A stretch of DNA of 64,000 bases, from contig CAUDNY010000003.1 in NCBI GenBank assembly GCA_958450865.1, positions 190,850-254,849 on the forward strand, in the 5' to 3' direction. The translations under genes and the position numbers were made by a program. Positions within the stretch are counted from its first letter, which is position 1, and each line of letters begins with the position of its first letter. The DNA is from an uncultured Collinsella sp. (GTDB lineage Bacteria > Actinomycetota > Coriobacteriia > Coriobacteriales > Coriobacteriaceae). The notes beneath the pieces are model-generated. The model had not been told where the DNA came from. It was given only the letters and a program-made list of their open reading frames with translations, and made no database searches. Below are positions 24,794 through 33,789 of this stretch, in pieces.

Positions 24794-25828
24794 TTAGTAG
24801 TTCATCTGGTGATAGTAACGACGCGTGGTGAGCGGGTGGTTGCGGACGTGCTCGAGATGGCAGCTCAGGCGCTCGGTGATGGTGTAGGTGACCATCGGGG
24901 AGACGATCTTGCGGAACTCGGGGTCGCTGAACGGCAGCTCGACCTCGGCGGTGTCGAACTTGTTCACGCGGACGTTGACGCCCTTCTCGTCGGCGAGCAT
25001 GTGAGTGAAGTTGTCCACGCGGTCCATGAGCTTACGGGTGTCGTCCTCGCCGTAGAGCATGATGAGGCTCGTGCCCTCCTCGCACAGCTCGATGGTGCCG
25101 TGGAAGAACTCGGCGGCGTGGATGGACTTGGTCTTGATCCACTGCATCTCCTCGAGGATGCACATGGCGTAGTCGTAGGCCTCGCCCCAGAGCATGCCGG
25201 AGCCGATCACCATGTGGTAGTCGGTGTCCTTGAAGTCCTCGGCCATGGCGGCGCAGCGCTCGTCCTGGGCGTCCTTGGCCTTGATGAGGTACGGGGCGAT
25301 GTTGCCGAACTCCTCCATGAAGGTGTCGTACTTGGGGAAGGCGCCGGCGTTCTTGAGGAAGCGGGCGACCAGCGTGATCTGGTAGGTGTAGATGGCCTCG
25401 CACAGGACGTCGTCCTCGGCGAAGCTGAAGAACTTGTAGTCGGCGTACTCGGTGGCCGGGGTGTTGTCGTTGGAGACATACATCAGCGTGCGGGCGCCCT
25501 GCTCCTGGCAGAACTTGGCGGCCTCGATGATCTCGGGGGTGGTGCCGGTACGGGTGGAGAAGACGCAGACCGAGTCCTTGTTGAAGGCCTTGGGCGGGCA
25601 CGCGAGGAACTCAGCGGCGATCTCGCAGTGGACGTCGACGTCGGCCGTGGTGGTCTCGACCCAATACTTCATCGGGAGCGTGTGGGCCCAGGTGCCGCCG
25701 CAGCCGATGAAGAAGATGTTGGAATAACCCTGCTCGCAGACCTCGTCCACGGCAGCCTCAATCTGAGGACGGAGAGCGAGGGCATCGCTCACAACCTTCT
25801 CGTAACGAGGCTCATCGAAATTGAACAT
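24794..25828 (-). CDS. SIS-domain sugar-amine deglycase candidate (first)
   Basis: 344 residues with two SIS domains: FIGCGGTWAHTLPMKYW near 40-56 and STRTGTTPEIIEAAKF near 90-105, then a second half with GSGMLWGEAYDYAM and HAAEFFHGTIEL. Family relatives such as FrlB and GfrF cleave fructoselysine- or glucoselysine-6-phosphate to sugar phosphate and lysine. It ends LTTRRYYHQMNY, like the other SIS proteins in this window. It lies between IIB and IIC genes of one PTS and has its own promoter (25879-25906). The exact substrate is inferred only. Confidence 0.8.
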   Translation of the reverse strand: MFNFDEPRYEKVVSDALALRPQIEAAVDEVCEQGYSNIFFIGCGGTWAHTLPMKYWVETTTADVDVHCEIAAEFLACPPKAFNKDSVCVFSTRTGTTPEIIEAAKFCQEQGARTLMYVSNDNTPATEYADYKFFSFAEDDVLCEAIYTYQITLVARFLKNAGAFPKYDTFMEEFGNIAPYLIKAKDAQDERCAAMAEDFKDTDYHMVIGSGMLWGEAYDYAMCILEEMQWIKTKSIHAAEFFHGTIELCEEGTSLIMLYGEDDTRKLMDRVDNFTHMLADEKGVNVRVNKFDTAEVELPFSDPEFRKIVSPMVTYTITERLSCHLEHVRNHPLTTRRYYHQMNY

Positions 25829-25870
25829 CCCTTACTCCTAACTCACTTAGATGAACCCTTCGTTCATCCC

Positions 25871-25906
25871 ATAACGTTATAATACTTTATATAACTAACT
25901 ATGCAA
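25871..25906 (-). promoter_or_regulatory. Promoter with TATAACG operator for SIS-IIC-IID genes
   Basis: On the minus strand TTGCAT (25901-25906) and TATTAT (25879-25884) are 16 bases apart. The palindrome ATAACGTTAT (25871-25880) overlaps the -10. Similar TATAACG sequences lie upstream of the genes at 40098, 46140 and 47406. Confidence 0.6.
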
Positions 25907-25942
25907 GAACTATTTCGGATTTTTTTGATTTTTCTTTAATAA

Positions 25943-25972
25943 AAAGCCCGCCGATCAAATGATCGACGGGCA
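25943..25972 (-). terminator. Terminator after PTS IIB gene
   Basis: GCCCGCCGATCAAATGATCGACGGGC folds as a hairpin; the minus strand continues with TTTTTATT. It separates IIA-IIB from the SIS-IIC-IID unit. Confidence 0.8.
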
Positions 25973-26022
25973 TGGACATAGGGTATCGGTTCAATAAATA
26001 CCGAACACCAGCATGTTTTCGG

Positions 26023-26496
26023 CTAAAAAACGTCCTTGGCAAACACCTTAGCGTCATTGGGAACCTGACGGATTTCGATGGCCACGCCATCGCCCAGGAG
26101 CTCTTGGATATGCTCGGCATCTTTCTCGGTCGCGAAGATTGCAGGGGTCGGATGAAGCGTGGTCTCAGGGGTCTTTCGGGTTCCACCCAGATTGATCTCT
26201 TTGATGTCTTTGCAACCCTTAGCGAGACGATAGGCATCTTCAATCGTCTCAGCGATGATAAACAGCGAATACTTGTCGGTAACGCCGCTGTTGAGCGCCT
26301 CGATAGCAGCGTCAACATCCTTGATGACGAGTTTAACGCCGTCGGGACGGGCGAGCCTCAAGGCCGCCTTCCTCATGTCGTCTTTTGCCACAGCATCGCT
26401 GGCAAGCAGGATGCAATCTACATCCAAAGCGTGAGTCCAGGACATGGCAACTTGGCCGTGAATCAGTCGGTAATCAACTCTCGTAAGCTTAATCAT
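26023..26496 (-). CDS. PTS mannose-family IIB component (first system)
   Basis: 157 residues from ATG 26496, the second of two close ATGs; GGAG is at proper distance for this one. VDYRLIHGQVAMSW holds the phosphorylated His (residue 13). IIB takes phosphate from IIA and passes it to the incoming sugar at IIC/IID. It is followed by a terminator. Confidence 0.92.
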   Translation of the reverse strand: MIKLTRVDYRLIHGQVAMSWTHALDVDCILLASDAVAKDDMRKAALRLARPDGVKLVIKDVDAAIEALNSGVTDKYSLFIIAETIEDAYRLAKGCKDIKEINLGGTRKTPETTLHPTPAIFATEKDAEHIQELLGDGVAIEIRQVPNDAKVFAKDVF

Positions 26497-26567
26497 CGTT
26501 ATCATCTCCGCACGTGATAAAGGGAATGACAGGTGCGACCCCTAGCTAGGGCTCGAACCAGAACTAA

Positions 26568-26987
26568 CTAGAAATCTTCTTCCTCGACGCCGGCAAGCAT
26601 ATCCGCCGCCTCGCAAAGCTGAATAAACGAACGCGATCCCTCGACCGCGGCTTTGGCCTTGCCCGCATCCAGGGAGTCCAACTGTGTAACCATTTCCACC
26701 AGCAGCGGCAAGTTCATTCCGGTGATCAACGTAAACGATCCGGCGGTCTGCCTCTGAATGAATTCGTTGTTTACAGAGCCGCCAAAGATGTCAGTCACGA
26801 CAAACCAAGAGTCGGCAGGGTCACTCGTCTCCATCCATGCATCAATCAACGCCGCGACGTCCCTTGAATCGTCATCGACATAGGCGCACAGGCACTCGAT
26901 TCGGTCGTTGGCGCCCATCAGAATCTCCAGAGAGCTTTTCATGCCTTGGGCGAGATAACCATGACTCGCTAGCAATATCTTATTCAT
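26568..26987 (-). CDS. PTS mannose-family IIA component (first system)
   Basis: 139 residues, EIIA-Man fold. LLASHGYLAQGM carries the phosphoacceptor His9; VVTDIFGGSVNNEF and TGMNLPLLVEM are typical. It receives phosphate from HPr. Stand-alone IIA here contrasts with the fused IIAB of the second system. Confidence 0.92.
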   Translation of the reverse strand: MNKILLASHGYLAQGMKSSLEILMGANDRIECLCAYVDDDSRDVAALIDAWMETSDPADSWFVVTDIFGGSVNNEFIQRQTAGSFTLITGMNLPLLVEMVTQLDSLDAGKAKAAVEGSRSFIQLCEAADMLAGVEEEDF

Positions 26988-27122
26988 AGTTCTCCAATAC
27001 CAATAGGACGTACTATATTGTCATAACAAAGTATATTAGCAATCTACCCTACGCGGCGTGTCTATTTTCCAAATCCGCGAACGGTAACAATTAGTCGGTA
27101 AATCGACCAATCTATCTCTAAT

Positions 27123-27827
27123 TTACAAGTAGAACTTCAGTCGCTCAGTGCAGTACACCTGACGGGAGATGAAAAGCGGCTCGCCGCTTGGAGCATAACG
27201 TCTGTCGACAAACAGAAGCAGCGGAGAGTCCAGTTCCACGTTAAGGTATGCCGCCTCGAGCTCGCTCGCATAGCAGACCTCGAGCGTACGCGTGTTGGGA
27301 CCCATCTTGATCCCCTGGCGATCGAGTACCGCCATCAGCGAATCCTCGAGGGACTCATGCTCCAAAAAAGAAAGCGCAGCGGAATAGCTATTGGTTTCCA
27401 GCATCGTGGGCTTGCCATCCACAAGGCGCAGACGACGACTACGCAATACCTTTTGGGTATCGTCTACGCCCAGGAACTTCGCGTCTCGCAGGCTTGGGAA
27501 GTCCCAGCCCATTTCGAGAACCCTGGTAGACGCCTGTTTGCCCGCAAGTTGGCACGAATGGGTAAAGCTCTCACGGTCGTCCGCGGCATACATCTGAGTG
27601 TCCGACGAAACGAACGTGCCCTTGCCGCGGGCCCTCTCAACAAGCCCAGCATCTTCCATTTCTTTAATTGCGGAGCGAACCGTTATTCGGCTCACGCCAA
27701 ATTGCTCGATAAGCTCCGCCTCGGTCGGGAGCTTATCTCCCGGGCGGTACGTGCCGTTGGCGATTGAATCAGAAAGCGCACGGACAATCTGTTTGTAGAG
27801 GGGGATAACGCTATTTGCTTCAACCAT
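27123..27827 (-). CDS. GntR-family (HutC/UTRA) regulator (first)
   Basis: 234 residues. Start taken at ATG 27827; ATG 27836 is only one base from the AAAGG site. N-terminal winged helix: GDKLPTEAELIEQFGVSRITVRSAIKEMEDAGLVERARGKGTFV. The C-terminal UTRA domain binds a ligand, in this context probably a sugar-phosphate. It is upstream of IIA and in the same direction. An inverted repeat TTTAGGA-N11-TCCTAAA at 27893-27917 upstream may be its operator. Confidence 0.88.
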   Translation of the reverse strand: MVEANSVIPLYKQIVRALSDSIANGTYRPGDKLPTEAELIEQFGVSRITVRSAIKEMEDAGLVERARGKGTFVSSDTQMYAADDRESFTHSCQLAGKQASTRVLEMGWDFPSLRDAKFLGVDDTQKVLRSRRLRLVDGKPTMLETNSYSAALSFLEHESLEDSLMAVLDRQGIKMGPNTRTLEVCYASELEAAYLNVELDSPLLLFVDRRYAPSGEPLFISRQVYCTERLKFYL

Positions 27828-27892
27828 ATCAACCATACCTTTACAAGGGATCAGCAGTTTATAGATAGATGACTTATATTGTATTAGAACTT

Positions 27893-27917
27893 TTTAGGAG
27901 TCCATATATTTCCTAAA
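27893..27917. promoter_or_regulatory. Inverted repeat upstream of GntR regulator
   Basis: TTTAGGA (27893-27899) and TCCTAAA (27911-27917) are perfect inverted repeats 11 bases apart in the AT-rich gap between the GntR gene and the divergent peptidase gene. It is a candidate operator. Confidence 0.4.
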
Positions 27918-28107
27918 TGATTCGGTAAACGGGGTGTTGTTTCACTTTATCGGGGTGCAGCGGCTACCCGCGGCATTCGTTATCAACCTAGCTAGGCTAG
28001 TCCACCCACATCGTCTTCAGTTCGCTGCAGAGCCGCGGCCCCATATGGGTATACTCTCGGGGATTCGACTCGATTCGCCCCCGCTGGGGCGTCAAAGGAG
28101 ACTGCAT

Positions 28108-31100
28108 ATGTCCACCACCTCAACCGACCCGCGCGCCGCTGCCGCCTCGCTGCTGGTGCCCGGTGCCACCTGCCACGGTTTTGCCGTCGAGCGCTGCGAG
28201 ACCGTGCCCGAGCTCGATTCGGACGCCTACGTGCTGCGCCACACCGCCTCGGGCGCTCGCCTGCTGTACCTGGCGTGCGACGACGAGAACAAGGCCTTTG
28301 CCATTGGCTTTAAGACGCCGCCGGCCGATTCCACCGGCGTGTTCCATATTCTTGAGCACTCGGTGCTGTGCGGGTCAGCCAAGTTTCCCGTCAAGGAGCC
28401 CTTTGTCGACCTAATCAAGAGCTCCATGCAGACGTTCCTCAATGCCATGACCTACCCAGACAAAACCATCTACCCCGTTGCCACCACCAACGAGCAGGAC
28501 CTGTACAACCTGATGGACGTGTACCTGGACGCGGTGTTCAACCCGGCCATCTATACCAAGCCCACCATTTTTGAGCAGGAGGGCTGGCACTACGAGCTGG
28601 ACCTGCCGGAGGGCGCCGAGGACGAGGGCGACGGCAGCTCCGCGAGCCTGCGCGAGGGCACGCTGCGCTATAACGGCGTGGTGTTCAACGAGATGAAGGG
28701 CGCACTGTCCGACCCCATGAGCGTGCTGGATGACGCCGTCAACGCCGCGCTCTATCCCGACACCGCCTATGCGCACGAGAGTGGCGGCGACCCGCGCGCG
28801 ATTCCCGCGCTCACCTACGAGCAGTTCCTGGACACGCACGCGCGCCACTACAATCCTTCCAACTCTTATATAACGCTCTACGGCGACCTAGATGTGGACC
28901 GCGCGCTGGCGTTTTTGGACGAGCGTTATCTGTCGCAGTCGAGTGCCGCGAGCCGCCGCATGGACGCCGCCGTTGCCGCCGGCGAGGACCCGTCTGCGCT
29001 GGCGCCCAATCCGCTGGACGTGCAGGAGCCTGTGACCTGCGAGTATAAGCCCATCGAGATGGCCACTACACCCGAGAACGCCCTGGTGGGCCTGGGCCTT
29101 GTGCTGGGCAGCGCACTCGACCGCAAGCGCACGATCGCGGCGGACATCTTGTTCGAGGCGCTGCTGGGTTCCAACGAGGCACCGGTTAAGAAGGCCATTC
29201 TGGCCGCCGGCCTGGGCGGCAACGTGGTGAGCTACACCGCGGCCGAGAGCCTGCAGCCCTACGAGCTCATCATGCTGCAAAACGCGCAGCCCGGCGTGGC
29301 GTGCGAGCTGCGTCGCGTGTTCCAGGACGCCTGCCGCGACCTGTGCAAACACGGCGTTCCGCGTGAGCGCCTGGAAGCTATCATCAGCAGCAACGAATAC
29401 GACCTACGCCAGCGCGACTACGGTATCGCCGACGGCGTGGCCATTGCGTGCGACGCGCTGAGCACCTGGCTCTACGATGACGACGCCGCGACGCTGGCGC
29501 TCAAGTATGGCCCGGTGTACGAGGAGCTGCGCGGCGAGCTGGACGGCAGCTACTTTGAGGACCTGCTGCGCGAGCTGGTGCTGCAGAACGACCATATGGC
29601 GCTCGTCGAGCTGGTGCCGGTGGACGCCGCCGAGGGTTCGGAGGGCGCCGAAGCTGCCGAGCTGGCAGCCAAGCGTGACACCATGACCGATACCGAGCTG
29701 GCCGATGTGGTCGAGCGCACGGCCGTGCTGCGCGCCGCGCAGGAGGCCGAGGACACGCCCGAGGCCAAGGCCACGCTGCCGCGCCTGCGTGTATCCGACA
29801 TTGGCGAGGCACGCCCCGAGCCGCCGCTCGTTGTAGACACGACCGCGCCCATCCCCTGCCTGCGCCACGGCATCCCCACCAACCGCCTGGCCTACGCCAT
29901 GCAGTACTTCGACCTGAGCTGCGTCGCATTTGAGGACCTGCCCTATGTGACGCTGCTCTGCCGCCTGCTCAAGCAGCTGCCCACGAGCGAGCACTCGGCC
30001 GAGGAACTCGACAACCTGCTCGCCGGCAAGCTGGGCTTTTTGAGCTTTACGACCGAGGTCATGACCCAGCCCGACGTGGACGGCGTACGCCCCTACCTGC
30101 TGGTGAGCGCCGGCGCCCTGTCCGAAAAGATCGATGCGCTGGCGAGGTTGCCGCGCGAGGTGTGGTCGAGCACGCTGTTGCTCGATGCTGACGCCGACCG
30201 CGTTCGCGACGTGCTCACGCAGATTCGCATTGGGCTCGAGCAGGGCTTTATCAACAACGGTCACTCGGCGGCGCTCGGTCGCGCGATGAGTTACAGCTCG
30301 CCTTCGGCCGTGGTGCGCGAGCAGCTTTCGGGCATGGACTTCTACCTGTTCCTGCGCGATCTGCTCGAGCACTTTGACGAGCGCCTGGACGGCCTGCGCG
30401 CCAAGCTTGCCGAGCTGGCAGGTCGTATCTTTGTGGCCGGCGGCTGCCTGGCGAGCTTTACCGGCAGCGATGAGGACTTTGACGCGTACTGGGATGCCGC
30501 GGGCGACCTGGGGTTAGGCGCGGACGACGGCGCCGATGCCGACCGCAACGCGCTCGTGGTGCCGACGCCGCGCGACCGTCACGAGGCTTTCGTCATCCCC
30601 AGCGACATCTGCTTTGCGGCGAGCGCGTGCGACCCGCGTCGCTTGGGGCTCGACGTGACGGGCGCTTGGGCGGTTGCCGCCAACGCGCTCTCCTACGACT
30701 ACCTGTGGAACGAGATCCGCGTGAAGGGCGGTGCGTACGGCTGTGGGTTCCGCGCGGCCGGCGAGCGCCAGACGGCGTTCTACACCTACCGCGACCCGGC
30801 GATCGACCCCTCGATTGAGCGCGTGGCGCGCGCAGGCGCATGGCTCGGCAGCTTTGAGCCCGACGAAGCCGCCTTTGAGGGCTTTATTGTGAGCTGCGTA
30901 AGTGGCATGGACGCGCCGGTGAAGCCGTACGCGCTCACCAAGCGCCGCAACACGACCTACCTGGCCGGGCTCGATCCGCACGCGCGCGAGGAGCGTCGCG
31001 CCCAGATGCTCGCCGCCACGCCCGGTGAGCTGCGCTCGCTCGGCGCCGATGTAACGCGCATCGCAGCCGAGTCGCCAACCTGCGTCTTTGGCGGCCGAGA

Positions 31101-31152
31101 CGTCATCGCCAAGAGCAACGCCAACTTCAACGTAGTCGACCTGCTGGGCTAG
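28108..31152 (+). CDS. M16C insulinase-family metallopeptidase (PreP-like)
   Basis: 1014 residues from ATG 28108 (AAAGGAG upstream). The inverted zinc motif HILEH near 80-84 is followed by VLCGSAKFPVKEPFVDLIKSS, matching PreP/Cym1 presequence-protease relatives. The C-terminal half-barrel has EIRVKGGAYGCGFRA, the Arg/Tyr substrate-clamping segment. The length, about 1000, is usual for M16C. It is cytosolic with no signal peptide, and probably degrades peptides. The large antisense frames over it are shadows. A hairpin at 31166-31202 follows. Confidence 0.9.
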   Translation: MSTTSTDPRAAAASLLVPGATCHGFAVERCETVPELDSDAYVLRHTASGARLLYLACDDENKAFAIGFKTPPADSTGVFHILEHSVLCGSAKFPVKEPFVDLIKSSMQTFLNAMTYPDKTIYPVATTNEQDLYNLMDVYLDAVFNPAIYTKPTIFEQEGWHYELDLPEGAEDEGDGSSASLREGTLRYNGVVFNEMKGALSDPMSVLDDAVNAALYPDTAYAHESGGDPRAIPALTYEQFLDTHARHYNPSNSYITLYGDLDVDRALAFLDERYLSQSSAASRRMDAAVAAGEDPSALAPNPLDVQEPVTCEYKPIEMATTPENALVGLGLVLGSALDRKRTIAADILFEALLGSNEAPVKKAILAAGLGGNVVSYTAAESLQPYELIMLQNAQPGVACELRRVFQDACRDLCKHGVPRERLEAIISSNEYDLRQRDYGIADGVAIACDALSTWLYDDDAATLALKYGPVYEELRGELDGSYFEDLLRELVLQNDHMALVELVPVDAAEGSEGAEAAELAAKRDTMTDTELADVVERTAVLRAAQEAEDTPEAKATLPRLRVSDIGEARPEPPLVVDTTAPIPCLRHGIPTNRLAYAMQYFDLSCVAFEDLPYVTLLCRLLKQLPTSEHSAEELDNLLAGKLGFLSFTTEVMTQPDVDGVRPYLLVSAGALSEKIDALARLPREVWSSTLLLDADADRVRDVLTQIRIGLEQGFINNGHSAALGRAMSYSSPSAVVREQLSGMDFYLFLRDLLEHFDERLDGLRAKLAELAGRIFVAGGCLASFTGSDEDFDAYWDAAGDLGLGADDGADADRNALVVPTPRDRHEAFVIPSDICFAASACDPRRLGLDVTGAWAVAANALSYDYLWNEIRVKGGAYGCGFRAAGERQTAFYTYRDPAIDPSIERVARAGAWLGSFEPDEAAFEGFIVSCVSGMDAPVKPYALTKRRNTTYLAGLDPHAREERRAQMLAATPGELRSLGADVTRIAAESPTCVFGGRDVIAKSNANFNVVDLLG

Positions 31153-31165
31153 CCACAGCAAGCAA

Positions 31166-31202
31166 AACCACTACAAAGGGGACAGGCCCCTTTGTAGTGG
31201 TT
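31166..31202. repeat. GGGGACAGG hairpin repeat 1 (terminator-like)
   Basis: AACCACTACAAAGGGG pairs with CCCCTTTGTAGTGGTT around GACAGG. A near copy is at 31902-31940. It is positioned as terminator of the M16C peptidase gene. Confidence 0.8.
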
Positions 31203-31209
31203 CGAACAC

Positions 31210-31238
31210 TTGTTCTATACGTACACATGTTCTATAGT
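31210..31238 (+). promoter_or_regulatory. hicAB promoter with TGTTCTATA repeats
   Basis: TTGTTC (31210-31215) and TATAGT (31233-31238) are 17 bases apart. TGTTCTATA occurs as a direct repeat at 31211 and 31229, spanning both boxes, as expected for an autoregulatory HicB operator. Confidence 0.6.
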
Positions 31239-31298
31239 ATTGGTGATTGCATCGGATCTAAATTGCAACTAGAATATAGTTGCAGAATGTGAGGCGGG

Positions 31299-31562
31299 AT
31301 GACTCGAGCCGATAAACTCATCGCCCAACTGTTTAGCTGCCCTTCGACGTATCGGTATGCCGATTTTTTAAAAGTCATGGCCTCATATGGCTTTGAAATG
31401 GACAGCAAAGGCAAGACATCCGGATCGCGCATTCGCTTCTACAGGCCCTCAGATGGCAGGATGTTCGTGATGCACGCGCCTCATCCATCTGACGAATTGA
31501 CAGCGGGGACAATTCGAAACATCGTTCGATTTCTGCAGGATGTCGGAGGCAGTCATGAGTAA
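31299..31562 (+). CDS. hicA: HicA-type mRNA interferase toxin
   Basis: 87 residues. The layout matches HicA: YADFLKVMASYGFEM, then GSRIRFYRP, then HAPHPSDEL and IRNIVRFLQDVG. HicA cleaves mRNA when free of HicB. The stop overlaps the hicB start by eight bases, so expression is coupled. Confidence 0.82.
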   Translation: MTRADKLIAQLFSCPSTYRYADFLKVMASYGFEMDSKGKTSGSRIRFYRPSDGRMFVMHAPHPSDELTAGTIRNIVRFLQDVGGSHE

Positions 31563-31884
31563 CGTTTTGGCATACAAGGGCTATTTCGCCCCAGTCGAGT
31601 TCGATGCCGAGCAGCATGTACTAACAGGTATGGTCGCCGGCATTAGGGACGCAATTGTATTTGAAGGCTCCACGGCTGAAGAAGTGGAGCAATGCTTCCA
31701 CGACGCCGTCGACGATTACCTTGAGTTTTGTGCCGAAAAGGGCAAGGAACCAGAGCGGGCTTTTAAGGGCTCGTTCAATGTGAGAACAGGCTCCGAGCTT
31801 CACAAGCAGGCAGCACTGGCGGCGGCAAAGAAGGGCGAGTCACTCAATAAGTTTGTGACCGAAGCAATCGCCGCGGCGTTATAG
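31555..31884 (+). CDS. hicB: HicB-type antitoxin
   Basis: 109 residues from ATG 31555 (GGAGG five bases upstream). The partial RNase-H-like HicB fold reads YKGYFAPVEFDAEQHVLTGMVAGI, then the ribbon-helix-helix tail FNVRTGSELHKQAALAAAKKGESLNKFVTEAI, the DNA-binding part. It neutralises HicA and probably represses the operon. Confidence 0.85.
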   Translation: MSNVLAYKGYFAPVEFDAEQHVLTGMVAGIRDAIVFEGSTAEEVEQCFHDAVDDYLEFCAEKGKEPERAFKGSFNVRTGSELHKQAALAAAKKGESLNKFVTEAIAAAL

Positions 31885-31901
31885 CGTTAACGCATGGGCC
31901 A

Positions 31902-31940
31902 AAACCACCACAAAGGGGACAGGCACCTTTGTGGTGGTTT
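31902..31940. repeat. GGGGACAGG hairpin repeat 2 (terminator-like)
   Basis: AAACCACCACAAAGG pairs with CCTTTGTGGTGGTTT around GGACAGGCA. It follows hicB. Confidence 0.8.
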
Positions 31941-31957
31941 CGACATTTGCCCAGATA

Positions 31958-31996
31958 AAACCTGCCAAAATAAACCTGTCCCTTTTTGGTAGGTTT
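31958..31996. repeat. CCTGCCAAAA / TTTTGGTAGG hairpin
   Basis: AAACCTGCCAAAA (31958-31970) and TTTTTGGTAGGTTT (31983-31996) pair imperfectly around a CTGTCCC loop. The same motif recurs at 42210-42246 and 49587-49624. Confidence 0.7.
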
Positions 31997-32012
31997 GGGA
32001 GAGGAAGCCGGG

Positions 32013-32609
32013 ATGGACAAGGCCGAGTTGCGGCGGGCGGTGATTGCTCGGCGTGATGCTCTTGATTTGGACTTGCGGGCGGCGAAGTCTGCCGCTATCT
32101 GTGCGCGGCTTGTTGAGCTGTTGGGCAGCTCAGATCCCGCGGCACCACACACCGTTGCCGTCTATGCCGCCATGGGTTCCGAGGCAGACCCTGCCGCCTT
32201 TGCCGCCGCGACCGCCAAACGCGGCTGGCGCGTGGCCTATCCGTGCTTGCTCTCGGCAACCGAAGCTGCTGCCTGCGGCCAGCGTATGTGCATGCGTGCG
32301 GCCGCTGCTGGCGACGCATCCGCGGCCCCGTTTATTGCCCACCCCACGCGGGCCTTCGCAGCCACGGACATCGATAGCAGCCGCTTCCCTATCGTGCCTG
32401 CCGAAGCTCTCGACATGATCGTCGTGCCGCTCGTAGCCTTCGACCGCGCCGGCGCACGCCTGGGCTACGGCGGCGGCTGCTATGACCGCTACCTGCCCAT
32501 GCTCTCGCCCGTATGTCAAATCGTCGGCATCGCCTTTGACGAACAGCGCGTCGACCACATCCCCACCGATGCCCACGACCTGTCGCTGCCCAACATCATC
32601 AGCGCCTAA
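32013..32609 (+). CDS. 5-formyltetrahydrofolate cyclo-ligase
   Basis: 198 residues from ATG 32013. Hallmarks are MDKAELRRAVIARRDAL at the start, VPLVAFDRAGARLGYGGGCYDRYL near 145-168, and D-x-x-R-VDHIPTDAHD. It makes 5,10-methenyl-THF from 5-formyl-THF using ATP. The frame is open 9 codons earlier, but that part overlaps the upstream hairpin repeat. Confidence 0.9.
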   Translation: MDKAELRRAVIARRDALDLDLRAAKSAAICARLVELLGSSDPAAPHTVAVYAAMGSEADPAAFAAATAKRGWRVAYPCLLSATEAAACGQRMCMRAAAAGDASAAPFIAHPTRAFAATDIDSSRFPIVPAEALDMIVVPLVAFDRAGARLGYGGGCYDRYLPMLSPVCQIVGIAFDEQRVDHIPTDAHDLSLPNIISA

Positions 32610-32651
32610 TCGCCGCCACATCAGCCACGGCTACAGCAGCACCATCGCAGT

Positions 32652-33578
32652 CTAATGCTCCTCGCCGGCGCGGGCCAGGTCGTAGGGCGTGGTCTGGTAG
32701 ACGTAGTAGTTGAGCCAGTTGGTGTAGAGCAGCTGAGCCTGGCTGCGCCAGACGTTGCGCGGCTCGGCGGCGGGGTCGTCGTTTGGGAAGTAATGCGCCG
32801 GCACCTGAGGGTTAAGCCCACGCTTCACGTCGCGCTCGTACTCCAGGCGCAGCGCGTCGGTGTCGTACTCGGGGTGGCCAAAGACAAAGAAGCGGCGGCT
32901 GTCGGTCGACTTGACGATGTACAGGCCTACCTCGTCGGACACGGCCACGACCTCAAGCTGCGGCTCGGCCTCCACGTCCTCGCGGCGCACATCGGTGTTG
33001 CGCGAATGCACGGCATAAAAGCGGTCGTCGAAGCCGCGGACCAGCGGGCTTTGCGGCTTCACCAGATAATGCTCGAACACGCCGCTCGCCTTTGCCGACA
33101 GGTCGTGCTTCTGGATGCCGTAATGATGGTACAGACCGGCCTGTGCGCCCCAACAAATATGCAACGTAGAGTGCACGTGCGTGGTGGACCAGTCCATGAT
33201 CTGGCAGAGTTCGGGCCAGTAGTCGACCTCCTCGAATGGCATCTGCTCCACCGGCGCGCCCGTGATGATCAGGCCGTCGTAGTGGATATCGCGGATGTCG
33301 TCGAACGTGCGGTAGAACGTCTCCAGGTGGCCGGCGCTCACGTGCGTGGCCTCGTGCGTCTTGGTGCGCAGCAGGTCCACCTCCACCTGCAGCGGCGTGT
33401 TGGAGAGTTTGCGCATGATCTGCGTCTCGGTGGCGATCTTGGTGGGCATGAGGTTGAGGATGAGCACGCGCAGCGGACGGATGTCCTGGTGCAGCGCGCG
33501 GTACTCGGTCATGACAAAGATGTTCTCGCTCTCGAGCTGCGCGGCGGCAGGGAGGGCGTCGGGAATGCGAATGGGCAT
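32652..33578 (-). CDS. metA: Homoserine O-acyltransferase, acetyl type predicted
   Basis: 308 residues, the usual MetA length. The catalytic Cys142 is in HICWGAQ; later FGHPEYDTDALRLEY holds the catalytic His and Glu. Residue 111 falls in TGAPVE as Glu, the residue that directs acetyl-CoA use in Bacillus-type MetA (Gly111 gives succinyl-CoA use in E. coli). So it is predicted to make O-acetylhomoserine for methionine synthesis. It is monocistronic, with AAGGAG upstream. Confidence 0.93.
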   Translation of the reverse strand: MPIRIPDALPAAAQLESENIFVMTEYRALHQDIRPLRVLILNLMPTKIATETQIMRKLSNTPLQVEVDLLRTKTHEATHVSAGHLETFYRTFDDIRDIHYDGLIITGAPVEQMPFEEVDYWPELCQIMDWSTTHVHSTLHICWGAQAGLYHHYGIQKHDLSAKASGVFEHYLVKPQSPLVRGFDDRFYAVHSRNTDVRREDVEAEPQLEVVAVSDEVGLYIVKSTDSRRFFVFGHPEYDTDALRLEYERDVKRGLNPQVPAHYFPNDDPAAEPRNVWRSQAQLLYTNWLNYYVYQTTPYDLARAGEEH

Positions 33579-33789
33579 GGATGCTCCTTACGAGTCAGTT
33601 GCAGCTATGGTACAACGAGCGGCCCCATCCGCGCGAGTACATCGCCCAGCGATGCCGCCAGCGGCCCAAATCACTCCAAAAGTAGAGATTACGGCATGTC
33701 CCAAAAATCTACGGCGCTTTAGTCTAGCAAAGTGGCAGCAGGACGCTACAATGGTTCGACGCGAAAAACTCGGCCGGAAGGATACATAT

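Noticed and set aside
24785..25882. Plus-strand frame over the first SIS gene
   Set aside because: Antisense shadow; the minus-strand product has clear SIS motifs and a ribosome site.
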